This document shows, piece by piece, positions 1 to 8,869 of a DNA stretch of 64,000 nt. Source of the stretch: an uncultured Bacillota bacterium (GTDB taxonomy: Bacteria; Bacillota; Clostridia; Peptostreptococcales; Anaerovoracaceae); the NCBI GenBank assembly GCA_949292945.1, contig CASFAX010000006.1, forward strand, positions 46,069 through 110,068, given 5' to 3'. The notes beneath the pieces are model-generated. The model did no database searches. It was given only the letters and a program-made list of their open reading frames with translations, and was not told where the DNA came from. A program made the position numbers and the translations under genes. Position 1 is the first letter of the stretch, and each line of letters begins with the position of its first letter.

Positions 1-515
1 ACTGGAATCCGGCATACCTGATTCCGCTGGTGGAAGTGGTAAAGACGAAATACGTCTCCGATGATGTGGTTTCCGAAACGTGCAGAATTCTGGAGGACGC
101 GGGAAAGAAGCCGGTTATAGTGCAGAAAGATGTACCGGGTTTCCTTGCAAACAGAATGCAGCACGCTCTCTTCAGAGAGGCAATATCCATAGTTGAAAAC
201 GGCATAGCCACAGCGGAGGACGTGGATAAGGCCATAAAGTACGGCTTCGGCATGAGACTGGGAATCCGTCCGCCTATGGAAGTAATAGACGCAGGCGGAA
301 CAGATCTTACCTACAGCATTCACAGGTACCTGTTCCCTCACATCGAGAACTCAACGGAACCTTCTCCTCTCCTTAAGCAGAAGCTGGACGAAGGCAAGCT
401 GGGATTCAAGAGCGGCGAGGGCTTCATGAAGTGGAGCAAAGAAGACATAGAAAAGTCCAACAAGGACATGATAGAAGGGCTCATCAAAGTTGCGAAGGCC
501 CTTGACAGAATTTAA
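1..515 (+). CDS. 3-hydroxyacyl-CoA dehydrogenase family, C-terminal part (5' end outside window)
   Basis: The reading frame is open from base 3, so the gene begins upstream and only its last ~170 codons are present. Visible are the end of the NAD-binding domain (NPAYLIPLVEVV) and the C-terminal 3HCDH dimerisation domain, with the hallmark VPGFLANRMQ followed by GFGMRLGIRPP and a GGTDLTY segment. Family members interconvert 3-hydroxyacyl-CoA and 3-oxoacyl-CoA with NAD. It lies 26 bases upstream of a 4-hydroxybutyryl-CoA dehydratase gene on the same strand, which fits a 4-aminobutyrate/crotonyl-CoA to butyrate route. Substrate chain length cannot be decided from this fragment, and the catalytic His region is missing from the window. 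Confidence 0.85.
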   Translation, partial: WNPAYLIPLVEVVKTKYVSDDVVSETCRILEDAGKKPVIVQKDVPGFLANRMQHALFREAISIVENGIATAEDVDKAIKYGFGMRLGIRPPMEVIDAGGTDLTYSIHRYLFPHIENSTEPSPLLKQKLDEGKLGFKSGEGFMKWSKEDIEKSNKDMIEGLIKVAKALDRI

Positions 516-541
516 CCTTACCATATGAAGTGGAGGAATAT

Positions 542-2026
542 ATGGCAATGATGACAGCCGCAGAATACATTGAAAGTCTGCGCAAACTGAAAACCAGAGT
601 ATACATGTTCGGCGAGAAAATCGACAACTGGGTGGATCATCCCATTATCCGTCCGTCCATAAACTGCGTTGCGATGACCTACGCTCTCGCCCAGAATCCG
701 GAATACGCCGATCTTATGACGGCAAAGTCAAACCTTACGGGAAAGACCGTAAACAGGTTCACCCATCTTCACCAGAGCACCGAAGACCTTGTAAAGAAGG
801 TGAAGATGCAGAGACTTTTAGGCCAGAAGACCGCAAGCTGCTTCCAGCGCTGCGTGGGTATGGACGCCTTTAACGCCGTATACTCGACCACATTTGAAAT
901 CGACGAAAAGTGCGGAACCGATTACCATAACCGTTTCATAGAGTTTCTGAAGATGGTTCAGGATAAGGATCTTACCGTTGACGGCGCCATGACCGACCCG
1001 AAAGGGGACAGAAGCAAGGCCCCTCACGCACAGTCTGATCCGGATCTCTTCCTTCACATAGTGGAAAGACGTCCTGACGGAATCGTGGTAAGAGGCGCAA
1101 AGGCTCATCAGACCGGCTCCGTAAACTCCCACTGGCATATCATCATGCCTACTCAGAGCATGAGGGCTGAAGACGCAGACTACGCAGTTTCCTTTGCGTG
1201 TCCGAGCGACGCGGAGGGTCTTTACATGATATACGGAAGACAGTCCTGCGATACGAGAAAGCTGGAGGAAAATGCGGATATAGACGTAGGCAATAAAAAG
1301 TTCGGCGGTCAGGAAGCCCTCGTGGTGTTCGACGACGTGTTCATCCCTAACGAGTACGTATTCATGGCAGGCGAGTACGAGTTTGCAGGAATGATGGTAG
1401 AGCGTTTTGCGGGATACCACAGGCAGAGCTACGGCGGATGCAAAGTCGGCGTAGGCGACGTGGTTATCGGAGCTGCGGCCCTTGCTGCCGAGTACAACGG
1501 CTGCGAGAAGGCTTCCGCCGTGAAGGACAAGCTCATAGAAATGACGCACCTTAACGAAACCCTTTACTCCTGCGGTATCGCATGCTCCTGCGAGGGATGT
1601 CAGACAAAGGCTGGAAACTACCAGATAGATCTGCTCCTTGCAAACGTGTGCAAGCAGAACATAACAAGATACCCTTACGAGATAGTTCGTCTCGCCGAGG
1701 ACATAGCAGGGGGCCTCATGGTTACCATGCCGAGCCAGGCGGACTTTAAGTCCGATGAAGTAGTGGGAAAGAACGGCGAGACCATCGGAGACATCTGCAA
1801 CAAGTACTTTGCCGCAAGGGAGGGCGTAAGCACAGAGGACAGAATGAGAGTTCTGAGATTCCTTGAGAACATATGCCTTGGAAGCGCAGCCGTAGGCTAC
1901 AGAACCGAATCACTTCACGGCGCAGGATCCCCTCAGGCCCAGCGTATAATGATAGGAAGACAGGGCAACATAGAGGAAAAAAAGGAATTCGCAAGGATAA
2001 TTGCGGGAATCAAAAAAGAAAACTAA
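542..2026 (+). CDS. abfD: 4-hydroxybutyryl-CoA dehydratase / vinylacetyl-CoA delta-isomerase
   Basis: A 494-residue protein of the flavin-dependent HpaB/AbfD family. The [4Fe-4S] ligands known from C. aminobutyricum AbfD (two Cys four apart near residue 100, then His and Cys seven apart) are all seen: SCFQRC (C100, C104) and YHRQSYGGC in the middle of the protein. This separates it from 4-hydroxyphenylacetate hydroxylases, which lack the cluster. It dehydrates 4-hydroxybutyryl-CoA to crotonyl-CoA in 4-aminobutyrate or succinate fermentation to butyrate. The ATG at 542 is preferred because GGAGG lies six bases before it; a GTG at 530 in the same frame sits on the wrong side of that site. A very strong terminator follows the stop codon. 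Confidence 0.92.
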   Translation: MAMMTAAEYIESLRKLKTRVYMFGEKIDNWVDHPIIRPSINCVAMTYALAQNPEYADLMTAKSNLTGKTVNRFTHLHQSTEDLVKKVKMQRLLGQKTASCFQRCVGMDAFNAVYSTTFEIDEKCGTDYHNRFIEFLKMVQDKDLTVDGAMTDPKGDRSKAPHAQSDPDLFLHIVERRPDGIVVRGAKAHQTGSVNSHWHIIMPTQSMRAEDADYAVSFACPSDAEGLYMIYGRQSCDTRKLEENADIDVGNKKFGGQEALVVFDDVFIPNEYVFMAGEYEFAGMMVERFAGYHRQSYGGCKVGVGDVVIGAAALAAEYNGCEKASAVKDKLIEMTHLNETLYSCGIACSCEGCQTKAGNYQIDLLLANVCKQNITRYPYEIVRLAEDIAGGLMVTMPSQADFKSDEVVGKNGETIGDICNKYFAAREGVSTEDRMRVLRFLENICLGSAAVGYRTESLHGAGSPQAQRIMIGRQGNIEEKKEFARIIAGIKKEN

Positions 2027-2047
2027 CCGAATCTACTATTTGTCGCA

Positions 2048-2100
2048 AAAAAGAACCGACGCACCGGCATTGGAATACAACCGGTGCGTCGGTTCTTTTT
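2048..2100. terminator. Rho-independent terminator, bidirectional
   Basis: A perfect 20-bp inverted repeat (2048-2067 with 2081-2100, loop of 13) has a run of A before it and T after it, so it can stop transcription both from abfD and from the leftward ABC/two-component cassette. Confidence 0.92.
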
Positions 2101-2298
2101 GCAAACTTTGACATAAAAGCAGCATACAGCAAAAAGGTCAAGGCGAAAGTTGCCATTTTTGATTGAAAAAGAATAAAGGTCAAAGAAATCAGAGGATTGC
2201 GCTGAAAATTCTTTGACCTTAAAACGTTTAGAATACTACTATGTCAAAGTTCGCCTTGACAAGTTGGCTTTTTTTATAGGTTCATGTCAAAATTTGCA
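2100..2298. repeat. MITE-like noncoding element with terminal and internal inverted repeats
   Basis: This fills most of the gene-free stretch 2027-2356. The ends are imperfect 18-bp inverted repeats (2100-2117 against 2281-2298, 16 of 18 matching). Inside are three more pairings: 2104-2115 with 2240-2251 (12 of 12), 2137-2147 with 2250-2260 (11 of 11) and 2176-2187 with 2209-2220 (12 of 12). No open reading frame with a ribosome binding site is present. The word AAAAGGTCAAGGCG recurs near 43000. It may be a non-autonomous mobile element or a structured RNA; no clear target-site duplication was found. Confidence 0.55.
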
Positions 2299-2356
2299 GA
2301 ATCGTAAGGGGGAGCTTTCCGCAAGGAGCAAGGGCTATGCCCACAATCTGAAAGAG

Positions 2357-4393
2357 TTAAGCGTAGTTACGCATAACTCTTGATCGAAGTACAAAGAAAA
2401 TAGCAATCTGAATTATCAGCACCAAACCGCACACACAACCAACTAATTGCATTGTTTCACCAATGTAAATAACGCCGGACACCAGCATAATGCGGTATGC
2501 CGTAAAGGCTCCAATAGTGCAGCCAAGTACGGTGGGAATAAAATAGACGAATAGCATTTGTTTTGTAATAAGTCCTTTAATCTTTTTGCGCTTCATTCCC
2601 AATCGTCGTAGATCATTATAGACTTCTGCGTCGTCCCACATGGTGCTGATAAGTTTTAGTCCAATAACCATGACTGCGGACACAAAGGCAACAATGGCGA
2701 TAAACAGCATGAGCATAAGGTAGGTGGCAAAGGCTTCAAACTGCGTAGTCGTACTGCTTAACTTTGAAAGCGGATATAGCGGCCACAACCGGGCAATTTT
2801 AGTTTCATTGCCGTCAAAGGAAAGATACTCCGCCTGACTTCCCGTTTTCTCGAATGTCGCGCTGTTGTGCCAATTTGTAAAGATTACTCCGTTGCTATCC
2901 GAGATGACGGCTTTCAGAATATTGTCCTGAAACTCTGTCGTGTCTTGCCAGTTTTCCACATTTACCATATAGGATACGGCTTTATATTCGTCAGCAAGGG
3001 TAGCCGCAATCGTGCGGTAATCTTCAGCGTTCAAAATCAGAAAAGAAGAAAATACAGACCGTGTATTAAAAAGCCCATCGCGGCATATCGGCTCATTTTG
3101 TATGAAGTAAAACTCCTGCTTGGTAGTTGGGTTGTAAAAAAGGCTGCTTTCTGCCGAAAAAGCGTTTAGTTTATATTCCATGCTGCTGTCATAGTAAACC
3201 GTGTAGCTTCCTTTTGGTACGGATATTGCCGCGCCGGATAAGGCGTTGAAGTTATCTTCGCTTACGATGATACGCGAACCCCAATCACGCTCACCGTTTT
3301 TATAATTGTTCTGCACACCGAGCAACAGGCAGTCTATATGCTTTATGTCGGTAATGGTCGCATTGCTTTCCTCGGCTATTTCTTCAATACGGCTTTCGGT
3401 CATGGGGTGTTCACAGGTCGAATTGATCGTGTAATCGTATGGCTCGTTCAGAGCGACATTATACCCGTCAATAAATCCTGCCGCTATGAAGCCGATACCA
3501 AATGTCGTAAAGGTAATGAGAAGCGTCGCAACAAATATAGAACGGGTATATTGCCGGATTTTCTGTTTTAGAAGATTGTAAAAGACAATGTTCTTGTAAT
3601 ATGCTTTGTCATTGTACTTTTTCAGAATATCCCCGATAGACGCGCATTGAATAATCAACAGATAAACGCCTAAAACTGCTCCCGCCAGGCCTGCAAAGGC
3701 CAGCAAAGTATTGAGAAAACCGCCGATATTCTGCAAGGCGAAAAAGGCAACGATCCCGGCAGGGACAAGTAATGAGCCTGAAATCAGCAAGAATAAACTT
3801 CCGCTTTTTGCCGTTTCATTTTCATCAGAGGTCTTAATGATTTTTAAAATATCAACATTTTTGATGTATCTGCGGTTAATCGTCCGCAAAATAAACCAAT
3901 TAAGCAGGGAAAACAGCACCGCAATGATTAACCCCACCCAGCCGATACTGAATGCTGTTTCCTGTGTCCCCAAAAACACATTGAGAAGCGACCAGCATAG
4001 GTAAGCAAGGGGAACCGACAAAAGCAGGCCAACTAATGCAGCAAATTGAAAAAGAAGCGTGTATTCTTTCACAACAATTTTTTGAACGGTGCGCCGGTCT
4101 ATGCCGAGGGACAGAAAAATTCCTATCTCCCGCGACTTATATTTCAGGAAAATACTGTCTGCATACACAAGAAAGACAATGATTCCAAGCATGGAGCCGA
4201 AAAACATAGCTTGTGAAATAGTTTGTGTTGAACCGCCGTCAACCAGGACGTTTGTGACAGTAGGGCTGTACTGCAAAACGCCGTATGCCCCTGTCATTGC
4301 TATGGAAAAAACAACAGAGAAGAAGAAAAGCCCGTATTGCTTTCGGCTATTCTTAAAAAGTTTTCTGCTAATATCGTTAAGCGTCATACCCAT
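2357..4393 (-). CDS. FtsX-family ABC transporter permease, BceB-like
   Basis: About 678 residues. A first membrane helix near residues 20-42 is followed by a cluster of helices. A large hydrophilic extracytoplasmic region (roughly residues 315-550) precedes three C-terminal helices. That layout is typical of BceB-type permeases that recognise cell-wall-active peptides such as bacitracin or lantibiotics. The start overlaps the end of the ATPase gene upstream. ATG 4393 is chosen; GTG 4396 and ATG 4387 are alternatives. With the ATPase and the two-component system it looks like a peptide-antibiotic sensing and detoxification module. Codon use is AT-richer than in neighbouring genes, suggesting acquisition. 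The ligand is unknown. Confidence 0.8.
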   Translation of the reverse strand: MGMTLNDISRKLFKNSRKQYGLFFFSVVFSIAMTGAYGVLQYSPTVTNVLVDGGSTQTISQAMFFGSMLGIIVFLVYADSIFLKYKSREIGIFLSLGIDRRTVQKIVVKEYTLLFQFAALVGLLLSVPLAYLCWSLLNVFLGTQETAFSIGWVGLIIAVLFSLLNWFILRTINRRYIKNVDILKIIKTSDENETAKSGSLFLLISGSLLVPAGIVAFFALQNIGGFLNTLLAFAGLAGAVLGVYLLIIQCASIGDILKKYNDKAYYKNIVFYNLLKQKIRQYTRSIFVATLLITFTTFGIGFIAAGFIDGYNVALNEPYDYTINSTCEHPMTESRIEEIAEESNATITDIKHIDCLLLGVQNNYKNGERDWGSRIIVSEDNFNALSGAAISVPKGSYTVYYDSSMEYKLNAFSAESSLFYNPTTKQEFYFIQNEPICRDGLFNTRSVFSSFLILNAEDYRTIAATLADEYKAVSYMVNVENWQDTTEFQDNILKAVISDSNGVIFTNWHNSATFEKTGSQAEYLSFDGNETKIARLWPLYPLSKLSSTTTQFEAFATYLMLMLFIAIVAFVSAVMVIGLKLISTMWDDAEVYNDLRRLGMKRKKIKGLITKQMLFVYFIPTVLGCTIGAFTAYRIMLVSGVIYIGETMQLVGCVCGLVLIIQIAIFFVLRSRVMRNYA

Positions 4394-5129
4394 CACCGTT
4401 TACCTTTCTTGTGAAGTCCAATAGTTCGTCAAGAAAATCTCTGGGCTGTCCGCGACGCACCAGTTCACCGAATACGATACCGTCTTTTAAGGCAATTACC
4501 TTGTCGGCATAAGAAGCCGCAAACGCATCATGCGTAACCATGGAAATTGTCGCTCCCATTTTTTCTTTCGCGTTCAAAAATGCTTCTATGACAGCAGTAC
4601 TCGATTTTGAATCGAGATTTCCCGTAGGTTCATCTGCCAGGATAATGGACGGATTATTAGACAATGCTCTCGCTATAGACGCTCGTTGTTTTTGTCCTCC
4701 GGATACTTCGGCAGGATATTTTTCCGCAATTTCTTCAATGCCGAAAACCGCTAACAGATTATGGGTGTTATGCTCCATTCGGCTTTTGCCTTTTCCAGCA
4801 ATAATCTGAGGCAGAAAAATATTTTCACGGATTGTCAGCCCGTTCAGCAGCATAAAATCTTGAAAAACAAAACCAAGTTTATGCTGCCTTATTTCTGCAA
4901 GTTCATTTTCTTCGCCGGTTAGAATATCCTGCCCGTCAAGAATGACCTTCCCGCCGTCCGCACTTATAAAGCCGGATATTACATTGAGCAGCGTCGTTTT
5001 CCCGCTGCCGGACGGCCCCATAATGGCGACAAATTCCCCGTCGTGAATGATCGCGGAAATTTCTTTCAAAACAGGGTAATCTATTCCTTTTGAACGATAT
5101 GTCTTTGAAACTTTTTCGATTTGTAACAT
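4377..5129 (-). CDS. ABC transporter ATP-binding protein, BceA-like
   Basis: A 250-residue ATPase of the MacB/LolD/BceA group. Seen are Walker A GPSGSGKT (about residues 38-45), a Q-loop in VFQDFMLLNGLT, the signature VSGGQKQR, Walker B ILADEPTG with D-loop NLDS, and the H-loop THD. It couples ATP hydrolysis to the FtsX-type permease encoded directly downstream, whose start overlaps this gene by about 17 bases. A terminator hairpin lies between the sensor kinase gene and this gene, so the ABC pair is probably transcribed from its own promoter, which in such systems is usually the target of the adjacent response regulator (inference). Confidence 0.88.
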   Translation of the reverse strand: MLQIEKVSKTYRSKGIDYPVLKEISAIIHDGEFVAIMGPSGSGKTTLLNVISGFISADGGKVILDGQDILTGEENELAEIRQHKLGFVFQDFMLLNGLTIRENIFLPQIIAGKGKSRMEHNTHNLLAVFGIEEIAEKYPAEVSGGQKQRASIARALSNNPSIILADEPTGNLDSKSSTAVIEAFLNAKEKMGATISMVTHDAFAASYADKVIALKDGIVFGELVRRGQPRDFLDELLDFTRKVNGDGYDA

Positions 5130-5205
5130 AGTCTCCGCCTTTCATAATCGCTGTATCTGGTTTACAGCCTCATTCTAAAAGGCAGTTTTCAAATATTTAT
5201 CAAAC

Positions 5206-5233
5206 GAAAAAATCCCCCTGTAAAAATACAGGG
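5206..5233 (-). terminator. Terminator after the sensor kinase gene
   Basis: CCCTGTA and TACAGGG form a 7-bp stem with a 4-base loop. Read leftward it is followed by a T run (A run at 5206-5212). It separates the regulatory pair from the ABC pair. Confidence 0.75.
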
Positions 5234-5253
5234 AGATTGCAGAAAGTAATTTA

Positions 5254-6423
5254 TTATTCTATCATTCCAAAGCGGACGGCTACAGACGCGCCCCCTTCTA
5301 TGCCATTCGACAAAATGATATTTCCATTGTGCCGCTCACATAGGATTTTACAGACATTGAGGCCAAGCCCCAAATGCTGCCCGGTGTCAGATTTTTTCTC
5401 CGTTGTATAAAACGGGTTTGCTGCGGATTTCAGGGCAGCATCATCAAAGCCTGGCCCATCGTCTGTTACAGTAATTGAAAATGTGTCATTTGAAGCGGCA
5501 TACTGTATGGATATGGCAGATTTCGCATAACGGGCCGCGTTGGATAACAGGTTTTCAAAAACCTGCAAGACGATCTCCGGGTCAACACAAAGGCTTGCGG
5601 CAGCGGTTTTATCCGATATGGACAGGTTCTTGCCCTCGCAGATCATTTTCGCGGTATCATTAAGCCTTGCGGTGAAATCGCCGGCTGCAAGCTGTTTTCT
5701 CACAATCGGTACATCTTCAAGCCGCTGTAATGTGTTCATGGAAGAAGTATAGTTTTTCAGCCGTTCAATCTGCCCTGCCATTGCCGCGTAGGTCTGCATA
5801 ACATCGTCAGCACTTAATTTCCCCTGCGGCGTGTATTTTTGCAAAATGCCTAAATGCCCCTCCATGACCGTAAGGGGTGTTCGCAGATCGTGAGAAAAAG
5901 CGGCATTTAGCTTTTTACGCTCATTCATCTGCCGCCACATTTCCCGATTGTTACTTTCCAGCGCAGAGCGCATTTTCTCAAACGCTTTGCATAGTAAGCC
6001 CATTTCATCGTTTCTGTTATACTCAATGGAAAAATCCAAATCATTTTCGGCTATTCTGTTTGCAGACGCGGTTAAGAGCATAAGAGGTCTTCTGATTTTG
6101 CTCCTGTAAAAAATAAGCCCCGCCAAAATGAAACAGGCAAGATAGGTGAAAGGAGGCAACGTCCATATTGCCATTTCGTACAGCCACATCATTTTCCCGT
6201 CATGCTCTGAAAGCAGATATACCGATTGATTTCCCCATACCTTTTCGGAATTAAATCCCTCGACCACATCTAGATACTGAAAGGCAATATCTCTCTGTGC
6301 ATTGGTGAGCAAAGTTCTTTCCACTTCTACCAGCAGCATTGCAAGGAGAAGAAAAACGATTGCAAGTAAAACAAAGGCAGACGGGATTGGTAAATCCCTT
6401 AATCTATGCTTGGCTTTTCCCAT
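5254..6423 (-). CDS. Sensor histidine kinase
   Basis: 389 residues. Membrane helices lie at about 14-33 and 85-107 around a short ~50-residue extracytoplasmic loop. A HAMP linker follows, then the H-box FSHDLRTPLTV (His178), N-box NLLSNAARY, G1 DDGPGF and G2 GLGLNVCK. It autophosphorylates and passes the phosphate to the OmpR-type regulator whose gene overlaps its start by 25 bases. The short loop is larger than that of canonical BceS intramembrane kinases, so the signal may be sensed either directly or through the co-encoded permease. The specific ligand cannot be read from the sequence. Confidence 0.88.
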   Translation of the reverse strand: MGKAKHRLRDLPIPSAFVLLAIVFLLLAMLLVEVERTLLTNAQRDIAFQYLDVVEGFNSEKVWGNQSVYLLSEHDGKMMWLYEMAIWTLPPFTYLACFILAGLIFYRSKIRRPLMLLTASANRIAENDLDFSIEYNRNDEMGLLCKAFEKMRSALESNNREMWRQMNERKKLNAAFSHDLRTPLTVMEGHLGILQKYTPQGKLSADDVMQTYAAMAGQIERLKNYTSSMNTLQRLEDVPIVRKQLAAGDFTARLNDTAKMICEGKNLSISDKTAAASLCVDPEIVLQVFENLLSNAARYAKSAISIQYAASNDTFSITVTDDGPGFDDAALKSAANPFYTTEKKSDTGQHLGLGLNVCKILCERHNGNIILSNGIEGGASVAVRFGMIE

Positions 6424-7085
6424 TTATAGCCCACCCCCCAAACTGTTTCAATATATTGCTTTGCCCCGGCTGTGGTAAACTTTGCGCGGATTTTTCTGAT
6501 ATGCTCTGCTACAACAGTGTTGTTTCCCAAACCGTCCAATCCCCATGCAGCTTCATAGAGTTGTTCTTTATCAAAAACCTGTCCGGGGTTTTGTGAAAGC
6601 ACTTCGACTATATCAAACTCCTTTTTCAAAAGCGGGATTTTTATCTCGTTCCAATATACCGCCCGTTCTAAATAGTCAATGATTAATTCCTCGTCAAACA
6701 AAACACGGGATTTGGTTTTACTGCGGTTTTCACGGCGTAAATGTGCCGATACCCGCGCGCCTAATTCACCGATGGAAAAAGGCTTTACAATGTAATCGTC
6801 CCCACCTGCGCCGAAACCTTTGATCTTATCGCTGTCCTCAGTATTAGCGGTCAAAAAGAGAATTGGGCATGAAACAAAGTCCCGTATGCTTTTGCAGAGC
6901 GAAAGCCCGTCTATATCCGGCATATTGATGTCGAGTAAGATGATATCCGGCTGTTTTTCCAATTTCTGTAATGCTTCTTTTCCTCCGGCGGCAGTAATTA
7001 CATGGTAGCCCTCAAGGGAAAAATAGCATTTCAACATATCTAAGATTTCTGCTTCATCATCTATTACCATGATCGTCTGTGCCAT
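6399..7085 (-). CDS. OmpR/PhoB-family response regulator
   Basis: 228 residues: a receiver domain with acidic pocket residues in VIDDE, phosphoacceptor Asp52 (LLDINMPDIDG) and Lys101 (VKPFS), then a C-terminal winged-helix DNA-binding domain ending GVGYKWEK. ATG 7085 is chosen because GGAGGTG lies five bases before it; an in-frame ATG at 7118 has no such site. It is the first gene of the leftward cassette and probably controls the downstream ABC transporter genes, as in Bce/Van-type systems (inference from context). Confidence 0.88.
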   Translation of the reverse strand: MAQTIMVIDDEAEILDMLKCYFSLEGYHVITAAGGKEALQKLEKQPDIILLDINMPDIDGLSLCKSIRDFVSCPILFLTANTEDSDKIKGFGAGGDDYIVKPFSIGELGARVSAHLRRENRSKTKSRVLFDEELIIDYLERAVYWNEIKIPLLKKEFDIVEVLSQNPGQVFDKEQLYEAAWGLDGLGNNTVVAEHIRKIRAKFTTAGAKQYIETVWGVGYKWEKPSID

Positions 7086-7216
7086 TTCAACACCTCCAAA
7101 GATGATTTTAGCAATCATTTTTCAAATCTCTATCAACTTTACGCTGCCCGCCAATCGGTTTTTCCGCGTCTTTGGGAAATGTCTCATTTTTGATTTGAGA
7201 TTCTCCCCATTTAAAG

Positions 7217-7246
7217 AGACGTCGGTCACGACCGACGTCTTTTCTC
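7217..7246. terminator. Terminator between lgt and the response regulator gene
   Basis: A perfect 10-bp stem (7217-7226 with 7231-7240) with a 4-base loop. The T-rich tail is better on the plus strand, but the position right at the lgt stop codon suggests it serves lgt, which is read leftward. Confidence 0.7.
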
Positions 7247-7978
7247 TTTTCTCTGAAAGTATATGTACGCACCGAGGCAGCCCATGAATACGAAGAAGCT
7301 GAGTACCTGAGCCTGTTTGAATGGCCCTATCATCAGGCTGTCCGTGCGAAGCTCCTCCACGAGGCCGCGCTCGAAGGAGTAGAGCATTCCGTAGAGAAAA
7401 GCAACCTGTCCCCTGAATGTCCGCCTGTGATCGTCGAACCAGATGAGGAATACGAACATTGCAAGGCACCAAAGGGACTCATAGAGGAAAGTCGGGTGAA
7501 CCATCTGCCCGTCCACCTCTATGGCCCACGGAAGATTGGTAGGGCCGCCGTGAGCCTCCGAGTTGAAGAAGTTTCCCCAGCGACCTATGGCCTGAGCCAG
7601 CGCCACCGTTGGAAACGCAAGATCGGCAAGATCCAGTATGTGCATCTTATGGTAGCGGCAGACGAAGCAGGCCGTTATGATTCCGGCTATGAGGCCGCCG
7701 TGAATGGCAAGGCCTCCGCTTCTGATGTCTAAAATCTTAGCCCAGTCGCCGGCGTAGTTATCCCAGCTGAATATTACGTAATATGCTCTGGCTCCGATGA
7801 TGGAAGCCGGTATCATAAAGATGGTGAAATCTATGACATAGTCTCTCTCTATTCCGTGGCGTGGCGCTCTGTAGTAGGATATTGCGATGGCGAGGAGAAA
7901 TCCCAGGCCTATGAGAACGCCGTACCACATTATATCGAGGCCGCCTATGGAAAACGCAACAGGGTCCGGTGCGCGCAT
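7226..7978 (-). CDS. lgt: Prolipoprotein diacylglyceryl transferase
   Basis: 250-residue polytopic membrane enzyme that moves diacylglycerol from phosphatidylglycerol to the lipobox cysteine of prolipoproteins. Conserved Lgt features are visible: MWYGVLIGLGF at the N-terminus, SGGLAIHGGLIAG, the signature GRWGNFFNSEAHG with its essential Arg and Asn, and TFLYESLW. The start at 7978 follows GGGAGGACTT. A TTGAAT-N17-TATAAT promoter lies upstream. It stands alone on the minus strand between two terminators or divergent promoters. Confidence 0.95.
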   Translation of the reverse strand: MRAPDPVAFSIGGLDIMWYGVLIGLGFLLAIAISYYRAPRHGIERDYVIDFTIFMIPASIIGARAYYVIFSWDNYAGDWAKILDIRSGGLAIHGGLIAGIITACFVCRYHKMHILDLADLAFPTVALAQAIGRWGNFFNSEAHGGPTNLPWAIEVDGQMVHPTFLYESLWCLAMFVFLIWFDDHRRTFRGQVAFLYGMLYSFERGLVEELRTDSLMIGPFKQAQVLSFFVFMGCLGAYIYFQRKEKRRRS

Positions 7979-8011
7979 ATTTAAGTCCTCCCTTTTTGAA
8001 AAATCCCTTCT

Positions 8012-8040
8012 ATTATAAATAAAACTCTGTTAGAATTCAA
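8012..8040 (-). promoter_or_regulatory. Sigma-A-type promoter of lgt
   Basis: Read leftward: TTGAAT, 17-base spacer, TATAAT, about 35 bases before the lgt start. It occupies the whole gap before the sfsA start codon. Confidence 0.75.
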
Positions 8041-8043
8041 TGT

Positions 8044-8790
8044 ATGAGATACGAAAATATGGTTCCGGGAACGTTCGTTTCACGTCCCAACAGATTCATA
8101 GCAAAGGTTAGGCTCACAGGTGGAGAGGAAGTGACGGCCCACGTAAAAAACACGGGAAGGTGCCGGGAACTTTTGATTTCCGGGTGTACGGTATACCTTC
8201 AGGATCACGCAGGCGCCATGGGAAAGAGGAAGCTGAGGTATTCCCTCATAGCCGTGGACAAAGTGTGCGGCCGGGGCAGGCTTCTCATAAACATGGACTC
8301 TCAGGCTCCCAACAAAATCGTCGGCGAAGCGTTAGCCTGCGGCAGATTTCAGGAAGTTTTCGGCAGTGAGCTTAAGGGCATGGCTTTCGACTTTGGAAAC
8401 ATTTCCTATATTTCTCCCGAGAAGACCTTCGGCGATTCCAGATTCGATTTTCGCCTGACCGATAAAGAAGGCAGAATCTGCTGGATGGAAGTTAAAGGCG
8501 TGACCCTTGAAGAGGACGGCATCGCAAGGTTTCCCGATGCTCCTACGGAAAGGGGCGTAAAGCATGTGGGCGAGCTCGTTAAAGCCGCAAAAGCAGGGGA
8601 TTCCGCCGGCATAGTCTTCGTAATCCAGATGAAAGGAATAAAGGAGTTTAGGCCCAACGATGAGACTCACAGGGCCTTCGGAGACGCTTTGAGAAAGGCT
8701 TTTCGCGAGGGCGTAAAAGTTCTGGCTTTTGACTGCCATGTAAAGCCTGATTCTGCGGTAATCCGGGACAGAGTACAGGTCATACTTTAG
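8044..8790 (+). CDS. sfsA: SfsA family protein (sugar fermentation stimulation / DNA-binding nuclease homologue)
   Basis: 248 residues matching SfsA along the length: N-terminal OB-like part (RPNRFIAKV, HVKNTGRC.ELL) and the C-terminal restriction-endonuclease-like part with EVKGVTL, DAPTERG.KHV and FVIQM. The start at 8044 agrees with the family N-terminus, but no ribosome binding site precedes it and the space upstream is taken by the lgt promoter. The message may therefore be leaderless or poorly translated. The biological role of SfsA is unclear even in model organisms. Confidence 0.9.
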   Translation: MRYENMVPGTFVSRPNRFIAKVRLTGGEEVTAHVKNTGRCRELLISGCTVYLQDHAGAMGKRKLRYSLIAVDKVCGRGRLLINMDSQAPNKIVGEALACGRFQEVFGSELKGMAFDFGNISYISPEKTFGDSRFDFRLTDKEGRICWMEVKGVTLEEDGIARFPDAPTERGVKHVGELVKAAKAGDSAGIVFVIQMKGIKEFRPNDETHRAFGDALRKAFREGVKVLAFDCHVKPDSAVIRDRVQVIL

Positions 8791-8802
8791 ATGTGAAACG
8801 TA

Positions 8803-8831
8803 TTGACGGCGGAAGAAAAAAACAATAGAAT
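8803..8831 (+). promoter_or_regulatory. Promoter of the LysO-like gene
   Basis: TTGACG, 17-base spacer, TAGAAT, 38 bases before the start codon at 8870, which has an AGGAGG site. Confidence 0.7.
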
Positions 8832-8869
8832 GAAATGGCCGGACAAAAATTACTATCGAGGAGGCATCT

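Noticed and set aside
8044..8100. Later start for sfsA because no ribosome binding site is visible
   Set aside because: The family N-terminus matches from 8044 on, and later ATG codons would remove conserved residues.
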